NCBI GenBank assembly: GCA_012035135.1
Contig: JAAUPI010000035.1
Span: 1-33,115 of the forward strand
Length of the DNA: 33,115 nucleotides
Direction: 5' to 3'
From: Microcoleus sp. CSU_2_2
Lineage (GTDB): Bacteria; Cyanobacteriota; Cyanobacteriia; Cyanobacteriales; Microcoleaceae
Shown: piece after piece, positions 1 through 10,300 of the stretch
Numbering within the stretch: the stretch's first letter is position 1
Layout: each line of letters starts with the position of its first letter
Notes under the pieces: generated by a model
What the model was told of the DNA's origin: nothing
Databases searched by the model: none
The model's input: only the letters and a program-made list of their open reading frames with translations
Position numbers and translations under genes: made by a program

Positions 1-16
1 CCCGTTATAATTGGTA

Positions 17-77
17 TGGTGCGTCGCTATGAGATCTGCCAATAGCAACGAGAGTTGTTCGTAGCGACGCACCCTAC
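17..77. repeat. Inverted repeat element GGTGCGTCGCT, copy 1
   Basis: GGTGCGTCGCT (18-28) is the perfect reverse complement of AGCGACGCACC (63-73), and CCTAC follows. A second copy with the same arms and the same CCTAC tail, but an unrelated loop, lies at 16731-16791. Conserved arms with a free loop suggest a small dispersed palindromic element rather than a gene-specific site. Confidence 0.75.
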
Positions 78-134
78 ATTTACTACATTTACGAGATTAT
101 AAAAGGGGTAAGTAACCCGGATTTGGTATAAGTA

Positions 135-212
135 GTCAGCAGTCAGTAGTCATTAGTCATTAGTTATTAGCTGACCCTCTTCCTTCTTCTTTCTTTTTTC
201 CTCCTGACGATT
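135..212. repeat. Heptanucleotide tandem repeat plus pyrimidine tract
   Basis: Five 7-bp units run from 135 to 169 (GTCAGCA, GTCAGTA, GTCATTA twice, GTTATTA). About five bases later a C/T-only-like tract runs to about 212. Period-7 repeats (STRRs) are typical of filamentous cyanobacteria. The same heptamer family recurs at 23675-23688, where it is also followed by a pyrimidine tract, and at 26132-26180. Confidence 0.75.
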
Positions 213-645
213 TTTTACTCAAACTTTAAATATCTTTATCTTTACTTTACAAATCAGAAAAATAAATGTAGCATATTTACTGATGACACAGATCGCAAAA
301 TCCACGATCATAAAGATGTTAACTCAACTTTTATAAAACATAACTATCAGTAGTGATCCCCAGACTTTTCTGTTTGTTTGAACTGTATCGTAAGCATTTA
401 ACTTTTTCATGCTTTAGTTTCCATAGTAGCTGGCTGGCAAATATTTGCAATTTTTTGGCAGTTGGTCTCTTCTGCGAGCAATTTCCCAGTCAAAAAACAA
501 TTGGTGGCAGTCGTTTGCTGGCAAAGCAAGTACACAACTTCAGGCAACAAGAACGCAGCATTTTTAGCCATATTTTCGCAATTATGGTAACAGTTCTTTG
601 CAGGCACTCGAATGTTTACTCAAGTTCTGCAGCCTGATAAAAGCC

Positions 646-1101
646 GTGAATTATAAAAACCAAACATTCACTATTTTAATGGCTAACGATGACGAGGACA
701 CGCGCTTTCTGGTGCAGGAAGCACTGCGAGAAGTTGGAGTAGCAACTAGAAGCGAATTTGTCGAGAATGGGGAACAAGTGCTAGACTATTTGTACTGTCG
801 CGGAAGATATGCTGGCGCGAGCAATTGGCATCGCCCAGATCTAATACTTTTAGATCTGAATATGCCGAGGCTTGACGGGCGAGAAGCACTAATTTTGATT
901 AAATCTGACCCCGACTTGCAACACATCCCGGTCGTGATTATGACAACCTCGCACCGCAGCGGAGATATTTTGCATTCCTACCGCTTGGGTGCCAATTCCT
1001 TCATCTCCAAACCAGTCACTTTTGAAGGATTGGTGGAAGTAATGAAGATTTTGTGTCAGTATTGGTTTGAAATTGTTTCGCTCCCGCTCGACGATCGATA
1101 A
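646..1101 (+). CDS. Rcp1-type single-domain response regulator
   Basis: Stand-alone CheY-like receiver of about 151 residues with no output domain. It has the acidic pair D15-D16, the phosphoacceptor Asp70 in LLDLNMP, the switch Thr in MTTS and the conserved Lys in ISKP. The loop between helix 2 and strand 3 is long (DYLYCRGRY...HRPD), which is the mark of the Rcp1 family, whose founding member is the partner of the phytochrome Cph1. I prefer the GTG at 646 because the ATG at 679 would cut off the first beta strand (FTILMANDDED); an in-frame start at 598 is also open. The gene converges on the kinase cluster, so it could take phosphate from one of those kinases. The pairing is inference. Confidence 0.88.
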   Translation: MNYKNQTFTILMANDDEDTRFLVQEALREVGVATRSEFVENGEQVLDYLYCRGRYAGASNWHRPDLILLDLNMPRLDGREALILIKSDPDLQHIPVVIMTTSHRSGDILHSYRLGANSFISKPVTFEGLVEVMKILCQYWFEIVSLPLDDR

Positions 1102-1244
1102 GCTAAGTTTCTCCAGCTTGGTATCTTTTTTTACTTGAGATCTGCGTTTGGGTCGGGCGATCGAGTTTTTTTTGTGCAAGTTAGTTAGATCGAGTCCGGT
1201 TGATTACTTACAGCATTTTGCAGGTAAATAGGTACTAGCAGATA

Positions 1245-1271
1245 GAGGACACGGCAGTGCCGTTTCCCTAC
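1245..1271. repeat. Palindromic dispersed element GGACACGGCAGTGCC, copy 1
   Basis: Contains the palindrome ACGGCA-G-TGCCGT followed by TTCCCTAC. The same element occurs inverted at 32909-32934 and in direct orientation at 33029-33055. It sits between the response regulator and the converging kinase gene. Confidence 0.75.
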
Positions 1272-1375
1272 AGCAATGGATAATGATGGCTATGTGTATG
1301 CGTTTTCCACTCTTGTCCTCGCTGATTTGATTGGTAATTTTAATCAAAAATCCCCAAACTGTCAACTGTCAACTG

Positions 1376-4300
1376 CTATAAATTCGGATGCACGGGAATT
1401 TCAATCACAAACTCCGATCCCTGTCCCTGGGTCGAAATACAGCTCAATTTGCCACCGTGTCGATCGACTACAATTGAGTGAGAAATCGACAGTCCCAAAC
1501 CCGTTCCCTTACCCACAGGTTTAGTCGTAAAAAATGGGTCAAACAGCCTCGAAATCACAGACTCCGGTATCCCCGGCCCGTTGTCAGCAATAGATATCGC
1601 TGCGATTCCCTCAGCAGCGAGATAAGTGCGAATAGTGACAATACTAGGGTGTCGATCGCACTCTTCGGGTTCCCGCTGCTTGTCCCATTCTTCCAAAGCA
1701 TCGATCGCATTAATCAAAATATTCATAAACACCTGATTCAACTGACCCGGAAAACATTCTACTTTTGGCAGTTCTTGGTAGTCTTTAACTAGCTGAATCG
1801 CCGGACGGCTGTTGTGAGATTTCAGGCGATTTTCCAAAATCATCAATGTGCTGTCAATTCCATCGTGAATGTTGACAGACTTCCTGTCAGCTTCGTCCAA
1901 GCGGGAAAAGTTGCGCAGCGATTTTACAATCTCTACAATTCGCTCGGTTCCTATTTGCATCGATTTGAACATTTTCGGCAAATCTTCAGCCAGATAATCC
2001 AAGTCGATCGCTTCAAGTTGAGCCAATACTTCAGCCGGAGGATGAGGATAATGCTGCTGATACATTTTAATCGTATCCAGCAGGTCTAAAGCGTAACCGC
2101 GAGCCGGATTAAGATTGCCGTGAATAAAATTTACAGGGTTATTAATTTCGTGAGCTACACCAGCAACTAACTGACCCAAACTCACCATTTTTTCATTCTG
2201 TACTAGCTGAGTTTGAGTGTTTCTGAGCTGGTTAATCGCTATTTCTAACTGTAGTGCTTTCGAGCGTTCTCGCGCTTCCGATTCCTGTAAATATAACTCG
2301 GCTTGCTTGCGATCGGCAATTTCAGTTTGTGCTTGTTCAAACAGCGTTGATTGCTGAATCGCGATCGCCAACTGCACGCTAATTTGTTTGAGGCATTGTA
2401 TTTCAATTTCCTGCCAGCGGCGCGGGGCAGCGCATTCGTGGGCAATCAGCAACCCCCACAAGTTATCACCTTGTAATATTGGCACTACCAAATTAGCTTT
2501 CACCTGAAACTGAGCTAATAAATTAACGTGGCACTCGGAAATACTGGCATTGTGAATGTCATCCATAACTCGAGTCCTGCCGTGTTTGTAAGCAGAAACA
2601 TAGCTCTCTCCTAGGCAAGAATCCTTAATCATAATTCCCTGAAGCGGCATCCAGTTTTCGCCTACCGATTCAACAACTACAACTCCACTCCAATCGGGAT
2701 TAAACCGATAAATAATTGTCCGGTTTGTTTGCAAAAACTGCCGCACTTCTGCAACAGCTTTGGTCAAGATTTCTTCGAGGTTTAGAGAAGAGCGAATGCG
2801 TTCTAAAATCCCTACTACGAGCCGTTCTCGCTTTAATTGCTGCTGCAAGCTAGCCTCTGCAAATTTGCGATCGCTAATATCTTCAACAACGCCAATTGCG
2901 TAGCTAGGCTCCCCAAAGGTATCTCGCACTAAAGATACGGTTATATTAGTCCAAATAAATGAACCATCTTTGCGAATAAAGCGTTTTTCTAGAGAATAAT
3001 TCACAATTTCGCCAGCTAGCATTCGGCGCCCAGACTGTACATCCGCCTCTACATCTTCCGGGTGAGAAATCTCCCAAACATTTAGCAATTTTAGTTCCGA
3101 TTCTGAGTATCCAATACTATGGCAAAATCTTTGATTTGCCTTCAAGAAATGACCGTTAGGCAACACTTGAACAATCCCGATCGCAGCTTGCTCAAATACG
3201 ACTCGAAATCGCTGTTCGCTTTCCCGCAAAGCAGTTTCTGCTGCAACGCGGGCGCTAATATCTTGGTGAATGCCTGTCATCCGCAACGGCGCGCCCCATT
3301 CGTCGTACTCAACCACCTTACCCAACGCCATAATCCACTGCCAATTCCCGGCTTGATTCAACATCCGAAATTCAACTTCGTAGAGATCGGCACGACCTTC
3401 CCAATAAGTTTTTAATAGTTCCATTACTTTCGGTCTGTCTTCTGGATGCAGCAAGTTCTCCCAAGATTGTAAGTTATTTTCAATTTCAGTTTCTGCATAG
3501 CCGAGCATTGCTTTCCACTGCGAGTCGAAATAAGTTTCGCCAGTAGCTATATTCCAATCCCACAGACCCAAAGAACTGCCAGAAACCGCCAACTGCAATC
3601 GTTGTTGAGATAGTCGCAGCGCCAATTCTGTGCGTTTTAGTTCTGTGAGATCGGCAATTACCGCCATCATTCCTATTGGTTGACCGCTACTATTTTTAAT
3701 GGAATCAGCCTGCAATTGGGTTCCTACACTTTCGCCATTTTTAGCTTTGAGTTGGACTTCACCGCTCCACGGCAAGCCTTTCCGCAGCGCAATAAATAAC
3801 TTCCTCAACTCTTGATATTTGGTGTACATCACTGCTGGCCCACCAGCATTATTTAGTTCCTCAACTGTATAGCTATAGCGCTGAATAAATGCCTGATTGT
3901 GAAAAATTGAATAGCCGTCCAAATCTGCGATCGCGATCGCATCGCTAGCGCTTTCTACAGCTTGAGTTACCAGGCGCAAAGTCAGTTCGACTTGTTTGCG
4001 ATCGGTAATGTCAAAAATCACTCCCTCAAGCCACAAAACCTGCCCTTCTAGGTTGTAAATCGGCCTACCTCTTTTAGAAATCCACTGGGTCGTCCTATCA
4101 GCCCGCACAATCCGGTATTCTATATAGTACGGTTGTCTCGATGCTACCGCCTCGCCGACTTTGCGATCGACTATTTCATTGTCTTCGGGGTTGATAATAC
4201 TAGCAAAACTTAACCGCCTATTTTGAATAAAATCCCTAGCCGGGTAGCCACTAATTGTCTCAATTTCATCGCTGATAAATTCCATCGTCCAATCAGCATC

Positions 4301-5968
4301 GTACTGGCAGCGGTAGATCGCGCCGGGAATATTCTCAACGAGCGATCGCAGTCTTTCTTCGCTCTCTCGTAAAGCTGCTTCTGCCTGTTTTCTATCGCTA
4401 ATATCTAGCATCATCCCTTCCCAAATTATATCCCCTTCCTGCCCTATTTTGCTAGAGGAATTAACTCGTTCTGGTCTCGAAACTCCTTGCAGCCACTTTA
4501 GCTTTCCCGAAGGCAAAATTATGCGCCATTCCTGTTGCCAAGGTTGCAGAGTTGTCGCAGAAACAGCAATAGATTCTTCAATTTTTTGAAGATCGTCTGG
4601 ATGAATAAAATTAAAAGTAAAATCAAGATTCTGCTGAAATTCTTCTGCTTCTAATTCATATAATTCGCGACAGCCAGAAGAAATGTAAGGCCAAGATTTT
4701 TGACCGTCGGCCGAGAGTCGAAATTGATAAATTACTCCTGGCAAATTTGCGGCTAGTTGTCGCAGTCTAGCTTCGCTTTTTTCCAGGGCTAATTGTTTGC
4801 GCCTGTCCTCAGTGATATCTCGGATGATACCCACTAGAATTGTACTGCCGTCGGTATTTTTAAATGCTGTTTTTTTTGTAGACAGAATGTGCATTTTACC
4901 GCTAGCGTCAGTAAATATTTCCTCGCTGTCATTCTCTTCCCCTGTCCTAAATACCTGTTCGTCATTTTGCCAGAAAACGTCAGCTTCTTCTTTTGGCAAA
5001 AAGTCATAATCTGACTTGCCTAGTAGTTCCTCGCGCTGCTTACCTATTAACTTACAAAAAGCATCATTTAACAGTATCCAGCGGTGCTGTTCGTCTTTAA
5101 CAAAAATTGGATCTGCAACTGCATCGATCGTATAATTTAAAAACTTTTTACTAGCTTCCAGTTCCTGTTTAGCTAAAATTGTTTCCGTAATATCGTTCAG
5201 AGTTCCTGTCGTGCGATCCGCAGCACCATTCCAGCCAAAAATTAAATCTGATTGCACTTCTATCCAGCGAAATCCGCCATCTTTGACAAGATATCGAATT
5301 TGATAGCAGCAGGATGCTTCTTCCCTTTCAACTAGGCATCTAAACCTATTTAAATAATACTGGCGATCGTCAGGATAAATGTAATTTAAACAGGGAGTTC
5401 CTAAGCTTTCATCAATGGTAAATCCGGTAATTTCTGTCCAAGCTGGATTCAGAAAAGTCCAATTTCCAGCAGTATCGGCTTCAAAAACTACTTCTTTTAT
5501 ATTGTCAACAACAGCCGGGTATTTTTCTTGACTTTCTTGCCATTCTGCTTGCCGTTTCTGTCGGACGATCGCGCACCGTAGCGTCCGCATCAGCAGTTGA
5601 CTGTCTACTTGTTTTTTCACCAGATAATCTTGCGCACCTGCTGCAATTAACTCGACGGCTAGTTCTTCTTTCTCAGCGGCTGTTATGATGATAATCGGAA
5701 TAATGATACCGTAATCTTGTAATCTAAAAAAAGTCTTAAATTGTTGGCTATCAGCCATTGAAATATCTAATAAAATTACATCAAAAATCTCGTGCTTTAA
5801 AATTTCTATAGCTTCGCTGAAGCAAACAACATTAGTCAAATCAATTGATTTTTCCAGACTACTTTGTGACAGCAGTTTGTGAATTATTTCCGTATCTTCT
5901 GCACAGTCTTCAACCAAAAGAACTTTCAAACAAGCAGGCTTCAAAGTTGACTGAAAAACGGATGTCAT
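1376..5968 (-). CDS. Hybrid sensor kinase REC-7xPAS-GAF-HisKA-HATPase with a cyanobacteriochrome-like GAF
   Basis: Soluble 1530-aa histidine kinase with no membrane segment. Domains: receiver 14-135 (phospho-Asp68), seven PAS domains at about 150-265, 275-390, 403-527, 540-660, 665-783, 790-912 and 922-1038, GAF 1046-1215, HisKA with His1273 in HEINNPVN, and HATPase with N box (NILINAID), DNGPGIP and GTGLGLS. The GAF has NPDWSG, DSCL (Cys1118) and C-H (Cys1146-His1147). The 28-residue cysteine spacing equals that of DXCF cyanobacteriochromes such as TePixJ (Cys494/Cys522), so bilin binding is plausible though unproven. The start at 5968 lies just upstream of the receiver; no good ribosome-binding site is seen. 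It is probably the last gene of the three-kinase operon, 74 bp after its neighbour. It closely resembles the 2161-aa kinase in several modules. Confidence 0.92.
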   Translation of the reverse strand: MTSVFQSTLKPACLKVLLVEDCAEDTEIIHKLLSQSSLEKSIDLTNVVCFSEAIEILKHEIFDVILLDISMADSQQFKTFFRLQDYGIIIPIIIITAAEKEELAVELIAAGAQDYLVKKQVDSQLLMRTLRCAIVRQKRQAEWQESQEKYPAVVDNIKEVVFEADTAGNWTFLNPAWTEITGFTIDESLGTPCLNYIYPDDRQYYLNRFRCLVEREEASCCYQIRYLVKDGGFRWIEVQSDLIFGWNGAADRTTGTLNDITETILAKQELEASKKFLNYTIDAVADPIFVKDEQHRWILLNDAFCKLIGKQREELLGKSDYDFLPKEEADVFWQNDEQVFRTGEENDSEEIFTDASGKMHILSTKKTAFKNTDGSTILVGIIRDITEDRRKQLALEKSEARLRQLAANLPGVIYQFRLSADGQKSWPYISSGCRELYELEAEEFQQNLDFTFNFIHPDDLQKIEESIAVSATTLQPWQQEWRIILPSGKLKWLQGVSRPERVNSSSKIGQEGDIIWEGMMLDISDRKQAEAALRESEERLRSLVENIPGAIYRCQYDADWTMEFISDEIETISGYPARDFIQNRRLSFASIINPEDNEIVDRKVGEAVASRQPYYIEYRIVRADRTTQWISKRGRPIYNLEGQVLWLEGVIFDITDRKQVELTLRLVTQAVESASDAIAIADLDGYSIFHNQAFIQRYSYTVEELNNAGGPAVMYTKYQELRKLFIALRKGLPWSGEVQLKAKNGESVGTQLQADSIKNSSGQPIGMMAVIADLTELKRTELALRLSQQRLQLAVSGSSLGLWDWNIATGETYFDSQWKAMLGYAETEIENNLQSWENLLHPEDRPKVMELLKTYWEGRADLYEVEFRMLNQAGNWQWIMALGKVVEYDEWGAPLRMTGIHQDISARVAAETALRESEQRFRVVFEQAAIGIVQVLPNGHFLKANQRFCHSIGYSESELKLLNVWEISHPEDVEADVQSGRRMLAGEIVNYSLEKRFIRKDGSFIWTNITVSLVRDTFGEPSYAIGVVEDISDRKFAEASLQQQLKRERLVVGILERIRSSLNLEEILTKAVAEVRQFLQTNRTIIYRFNPDWSGVVVVESVGENWMPLQGIMIKDSCLGESYVSAYKHGRTRVMDDIHNASISECHVNLLAQFQVKANLVVPILQGDNLWGLLIAHECAAPRRWQEIEIQCLKQISVQLAIAIQQSTLFEQAQTEIADRKQAELYLQESEARERSKALQLEIAINQLRNTQTQLVQNEKMVSLGQLVAGVAHEINNPVNFIHGNLNPARGYALDLLDTIKMYQQHYPHPPAEVLAQLEAIDLDYLAEDLPKMFKSMQIGTERIVEIVKSLRNFSRLDEADRKSVNIHDGIDSTLMILENRLKSHNSRPAIQLVKDYQELPKVECFPGQLNQVFMNILINAIDALEEWDKQREPEECDRHPSIVTIRTYLAAEGIAAISIADNGPGIPESVISRLFDPFFTTKPVGKGTGLGLSISHSIVVDRHGGKLSCISTQGQGSEFVIEIPVHPNL

Positions 5969-5970
5969 GC

Positions 5971-6002
5971 GATTTTAGATTTTAGATTTTAGATTTTAGA
6001 TT
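5971..6002. repeat. GATTTTA heptamer tandem repeat (4.5 copies)
   Basis: Four perfect GATTTTA units and a partial fifth fill half of the gap between two kinase genes. The same heptamer occurs five times at 18308-18342, in the gap before the acyltransferase gene. Degenerate complementary units lie around 22990-23024. Confidence 0.85.
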
Positions 6003-6042
6003 GAAGAATTGCTCCCACAAAAGATTGCTAGAATCTCCTCCA

Positions 6043-7248
6043 TCAAGTTTTCTGCTGTTTTGGCAGCACAACTGTAAACACGCTGCCTTTAGTGAGATTG
6101 CTAGTAATGGCAATCTCGCCGTTAAAAGGTTTTAAAAGTTCAATGCAAGTATAAAGCCCAAGTCCGGTTCCAGTCGGTTCGCCTTCTTTTTTTTCCTCGC
6201 CTTTAGTCGGCTTTGATGTGTAAAAAGGGTCAAAAAGTTTTGACAAATCTTCAGGTGCTATTCCACAGCCTGTATCGGCAATATCCATATATATTTTCGA
6301 TTCATCTTGCCGAGTCACAATAGTCAGTTCCCGGCTTTTTTTTTCCCACATCGAATCCATTGCATTATTAATTAAATTGTAAAACACTTGAGAGATATAG
6401 GAATAATTTAAGGGAAGACTGGCAATTTCTTCGTCAAATAAGTATTTTTTTCTAATTTTATTTTTGAAATACAAATTACCTTCCAATAGCTGAATCTCTC
6501 GCTGCACTAAATCGTTAATATTCACAAGCTGCAAATCTTGCTTTTGCTCTTTTCTGCTTTTCATCATCAGAGTATCCATGATCTGATTGATTTTCGTGAC
6601 CGCTTGTAAAATGTACTTTGTATAATTTGAAAAAGATTCTTCCTGAATTTTTGTCGCTTTTGTTTCAATCAGATCGACGCTAGTTTGGATAACTTGCAGC
6701 GGGCTTTTCAGGTTGTGAACCATTCCCTGAGTCAATCGACCGATAATAGCTGTTTTTTCCTGGTCGATCAGTTGCTTAGTTTTTTGTTCTACAAGTTTTT
6801 CCAGGTTTTGGTTGAGGTGGGCAAGTTCGGCGTTTTTCTCTTCCAGTTTTTTTTGCAAGCTGCGGATAGTCAAGTGAGTTTCTATTCGGCTCAGCACTTC
6901 TTCGTGCTGGAACGGTTTAGTGATGTAATCAACTGCTCCCGTTTGAAAGCCTTTTACTTTATCAAGTGTATCGGAAAGAGCGCTCATAAATATGATGGGA
7001 ATGTCTCGCGTTGGCTGGTCTGCTTTCAAGCGTCTGCAAGTTTCAAACCCGTCAATTCCCGGCATCATGATATCCAAAAGGATCAAGTCTGGATGGATGT
7101 ATTCAATTTGCTCGATCGCACTTTCGCCGTCGAGAGCCACTAATACTTTAAACCCGTAATTCCTCAACAACTCAAAAAGTACGTCCAGATTGGTCTGGTT
7201 GTCATCGACAATTAATATGATGCTTCTTTCGGAATTTTTATCGTTCAT
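6043..7248 (-). CDS. REC-histidine kinase with variant H box (HNLKSP)
   Basis: Soluble protein of 401 aa from the ATG at 7248. An upstream in-frame start at 7350 would add 34 unlike residues but leave only 21 bp to the previous gene. Domains: receiver about 10-130 (phospho-Asp59 in LLDIMMPGIDG, KP switch lysine), a coiled coil about 140-170 that probably dimerises, a HisKA-like helix with His178, then an HATPase with NLINNAMDS, DTGCGIA and GTGLGLY. The acidic residue that normally follows the phosphoacceptor His is Asn179, which may weaken autophosphorylation or phosphotransfer. The gene sits between the two giant kinases on the same strand, so it may share their transcript. The receiver could accept phosphate from either neighbour. 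Role inferred from architecture only. Confidence 0.88.
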   Translation of the reverse strand: MNDKNSERSIILIVDDNQTNLDVLFELLRNYGFKVLVALDGESAIEQIEYIHPDLILLDIMMPGIDGFETCRRLKADQPTRDIPIIFMSALSDTLDKVKGFQTGAVDYITKPFQHEEVLSRIETHLTIRSLQKKLEEKNAELAHLNQNLEKLVEQKTKQLIDQEKTAIIGRLTQGMVHNLKSPLQVIQTSVDLIETKATKIQEESFSNYTKYILQAVTKINQIMDTLMMKSRKEQKQDLQLVNINDLVQREIQLLEGNLYFKNKIRKKYLFDEEIASLPLNYSYISQVFYNLINNAMDSMWEKKSRELTIVTRQDESKIYMDIADTGCGIAPEDLSKLFDPFYTSKPTKGEEKKEGEPTGTGLGLYTCIELLKPFNGEIAITSNLTKGSVFTVVLPKQQKT

Positions 7249-7371
7249 AGTCAAGGCAGGAATTAGGATTTTTGACTTTTGAGTTGTGAATGTTGAGTTT
7301 AGATCGCCTTTAAATGATTTTGATCTGTCTGCGATCGTCAGAACTCGCAAATCATAATTTATTACGAGTCG

Positions 7372-10300
7372 TCAATTATCAGACAAATTTTGCTTCAAAA
7401 AGTCTCGAATTTGCTTGAGCTGAAATCCTTTAGCAAGTTGGCGGACGTGATGAACGAAAGGCACTAATTTTGGGTCAGAATGTTCAAGTTTAGAAATTTC
7501 CTCCAGAATAGCTTCGATATCGCCCATTGCAGCCAATCTCAACAGCGCCAAGACAGACTCCGAGCCAGGGGACAGGATGGTTGAGGGAGCAGGATCAAGG
7601 TCAGAGGATGCTTTAAGAGTTTGAGATTTCCACTTTTTGCTGAACCCTCCGTCTTCGTAAATCCATTCTAGTGCTAAGTGCACGCGCAATAATTCTAAAA
7701 GCTCGCTAGTTTGAATAGGCTTAGTAAGAAAATTGTCACAACCTGCAAGTATACTCTCTTGCTTAGTAGCTTCATAAACGCTAGCGGATAAAGCAAGGAT
7801 AACCGCATCTTTTAATTCCGGCAACTGTCGCAGCCGTCTGGTAGCCTCCCAGCCATCCATTACTGGCATCAGCAAGTCCATTAAAATTAGATCGGGTCGA
7901 AATTCAAGTGCTTTATGCAAGCAGTCTGCACCATCTGTGGCTTGTGTAATTTCAAAGCCCAAACGAGAAAGCAGCCTGTGCAGCATGACGCGATTTACCT
8001 CGTGATCGTCAACAATCAGCACTTTGCGTTTGCTGCCGGTAAAACCCACCAGTCGGCGTTTTTCTCGCGCCGAGGGGAGTGCGGAACACTGCGCGACTTC
8101 TGGCAAGTCTATATCTAACCAAAAAATGCTGCCTTTGCCGGAGGTGCTGTGAACGTGGATTTGGCTGCCCATCATTTTGACTATTTTTTGACTGATGGAA
8201 AGTCCTAATCCTGTACCTTCAACAAAATTGTTACGATCGCCTACTTGGTGGAATGGTAAAAATATTTCTTCTAATTGGTTAGATTCGATGCCTATGCCCG
8301 TATCTTCGATTTGAAAGCGAATTTTCATCGCAGGGGTGCGAGCGGAATTTTCGGCGGTTTGGGTCGATCGTGTTTCTCTTGCTCCCAATGGTACGATCGA
8401 CTTCGGCTCCGATTCTAGATTCGCGGTCAAATTTGCCGTTACATCACCAAGCTCTGCGGTTAAACTCGACTTGATTACGTGGATTTGAGGAGAATTTTCG
8501 GTATAACCGACTTTGAATGTTACCCCCCCACTCTTGGTAAACTTAACCGCATTGCTCAGCAGATTAATCAAAACTTGCCGCAGCCTTTTTTCGTCGGCTA
8601 AAACGCAGTCGGGCAGCGGAGATAACTGCTCGTAATTAAACGCAATATCTTTTTGAGCCGATCGCATCTGGAACAAGTCAACAATGCTTTTCACAAAGCT
8701 AGGAAAATTTAGAGCTGCCAAAGACAGTTCCATTTTACTAGCTTCTATTTTTGCTAGGTCTAAAACGTCATTAATTAGCGTCAGCAGGTGTTCGCCGCAG
8801 TTTTGAACATTACTTAGGCTCTCCTGCTGCTCGGCGGTTAAATTGCGATCGGGTTTCAGCAGTTGAATGTATCCTAAAATACCGTTCAAAGGCGTCCGCA
8901 GTTCGTGGCTCATGTTGGCGAGAAAGTCGCTTTTAGCACGGCTGGCAGTTTCGGCGGCTTCTTTGGCTTGTTGTAGGGCGGCTTCTGCTTGCTTGCGCTC
9001 GGCAATTTCGATTTGTGCTTGTTGAAATAGTGTCGATTGCTGAATCGCGATCGCCAATTGTACGCCCAATTGTGTCATGCATTCGGCTTCAAAGTTGTGC
9101 CAGGGACGGATACTCGTGCAGTGGTGGGCAATTAACAGTCCCCACAAGTTTTCGCCCTGCAAAATCGGCACTACCAGATTAGCTTTTACCTGAAGCCGCT
9201 CCAACAATTTCAAGTAGCAGTCGGCGATCCCAGCATTGTAAATATCCTCTGTCGCTCGAATTCTGCCGTCTTTGTAGAGAGGAACGTAGGCCTCCCCAAA
9301 ACAAGGGTCGTAAATTTCCATTCCGGCAATTGCCATGCAATTTTTATCAACCGACTCGACAGTTACAAATCCGCTCCAATCAGGATTAAATCTGTAAATA
9401 ACAGTCCGATCTACTTGCAAAAAGTGTCGGACTTCTTCAACTGATTTGGTGAGAATCTCTTCTAAATTTAGAGAAGAGCGAATGCGTTCCAACATGGCTA
9501 CTGCCAGTCGTTCCCGCTTTAATTGCTGGCGCAAGGCTGCTTCGGCTTCTTTGTGTTTTGTGATGTCGGTAATCACTCCAATCAATCCGATTAAATTGCC
9601 AGTTTCATCTTTAATACTGTCGGCTCGCATCAGAGTTATTACCGCTTCCCCACTTTTAGTTTGGAGTTCTATTTCGCCACTCCAGGACAAGCCGTTACGG
9701 ACGGTTTTAAAGATTTGCTTCCAAAGTTGATACTGGGCATACATTGCGACCGGGCCGCCGACTTCGTTCAGTTCTTCAACTGTGTAGCCGTACCGCTGAA
9801 TAAAGGCTTGGTTGTGATAAATAGAGCGCCCTTTCAAGTCGGTGATTGCGATCGCGTCGCTGGTGCTTTCTACGGCATGAGTGACTCGCAGCAGGGATAA
9901 TTCGGATTGTTTGCGATCGCTAATATCAGTCATCGAACCCACCATCCGCAGGGGATGTCCGTCTTCGTCCCACACAGCTTGAGCCCGTGCCAGTACCCAC
10001 TTGTAGCAGCCGGATTTGCACAGCAGGCGGTACTCGACGGCGTAATTCGGGGTTTGGCGATCGAGGTAATTTTGGATGGCTGTTTGCACTCGTGAGGCAT
10101 CGTCAGGGTGGATGAGTTCAGTCCATTCGCTATTGCGGTTGTCAATTTCGCCATCTGCGTAACCGACGATTTCTTGCCAGCGTTCCGATCGAAAAACTTC
10201 ATTTGTTTTGAGGTTCAAATCCCAAATTCCGTCTTGATTTCCCTTAAGAACTAACTGCCAGCGTTCTTCACTTTTTCTCAATTCTTCTTCTGCTTGTTTG

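Larger units (their letters stand above)
1..645. other. Intergenic region at left edge, repeat-rich
   Basis: No convincing gene is present. The stretch holds an inverted repeat (17-77), a heptamer repeat (135-169) followed by a pyrimidine-rich tract (about 174-212), and a perfect 12-bp palindrome (437-448). The remainder is A/T-rich. A 94-codon open frame at 353-637 has no domain, no ribosome-binding site and an unnatural composition, so it was not called. The segment nearest 645 presumably carries the promoter of the response regulator, but no clear -35/-10 pair was found. Confidence 0.6.

Noticed and set aside
353..637. 94-codon open frame left of the response regulator
   Set aside because: No domain, no ribosome-binding site, Phe/Ser/Cys-rich composition typical of translated non-coding A/T-rich DNA.
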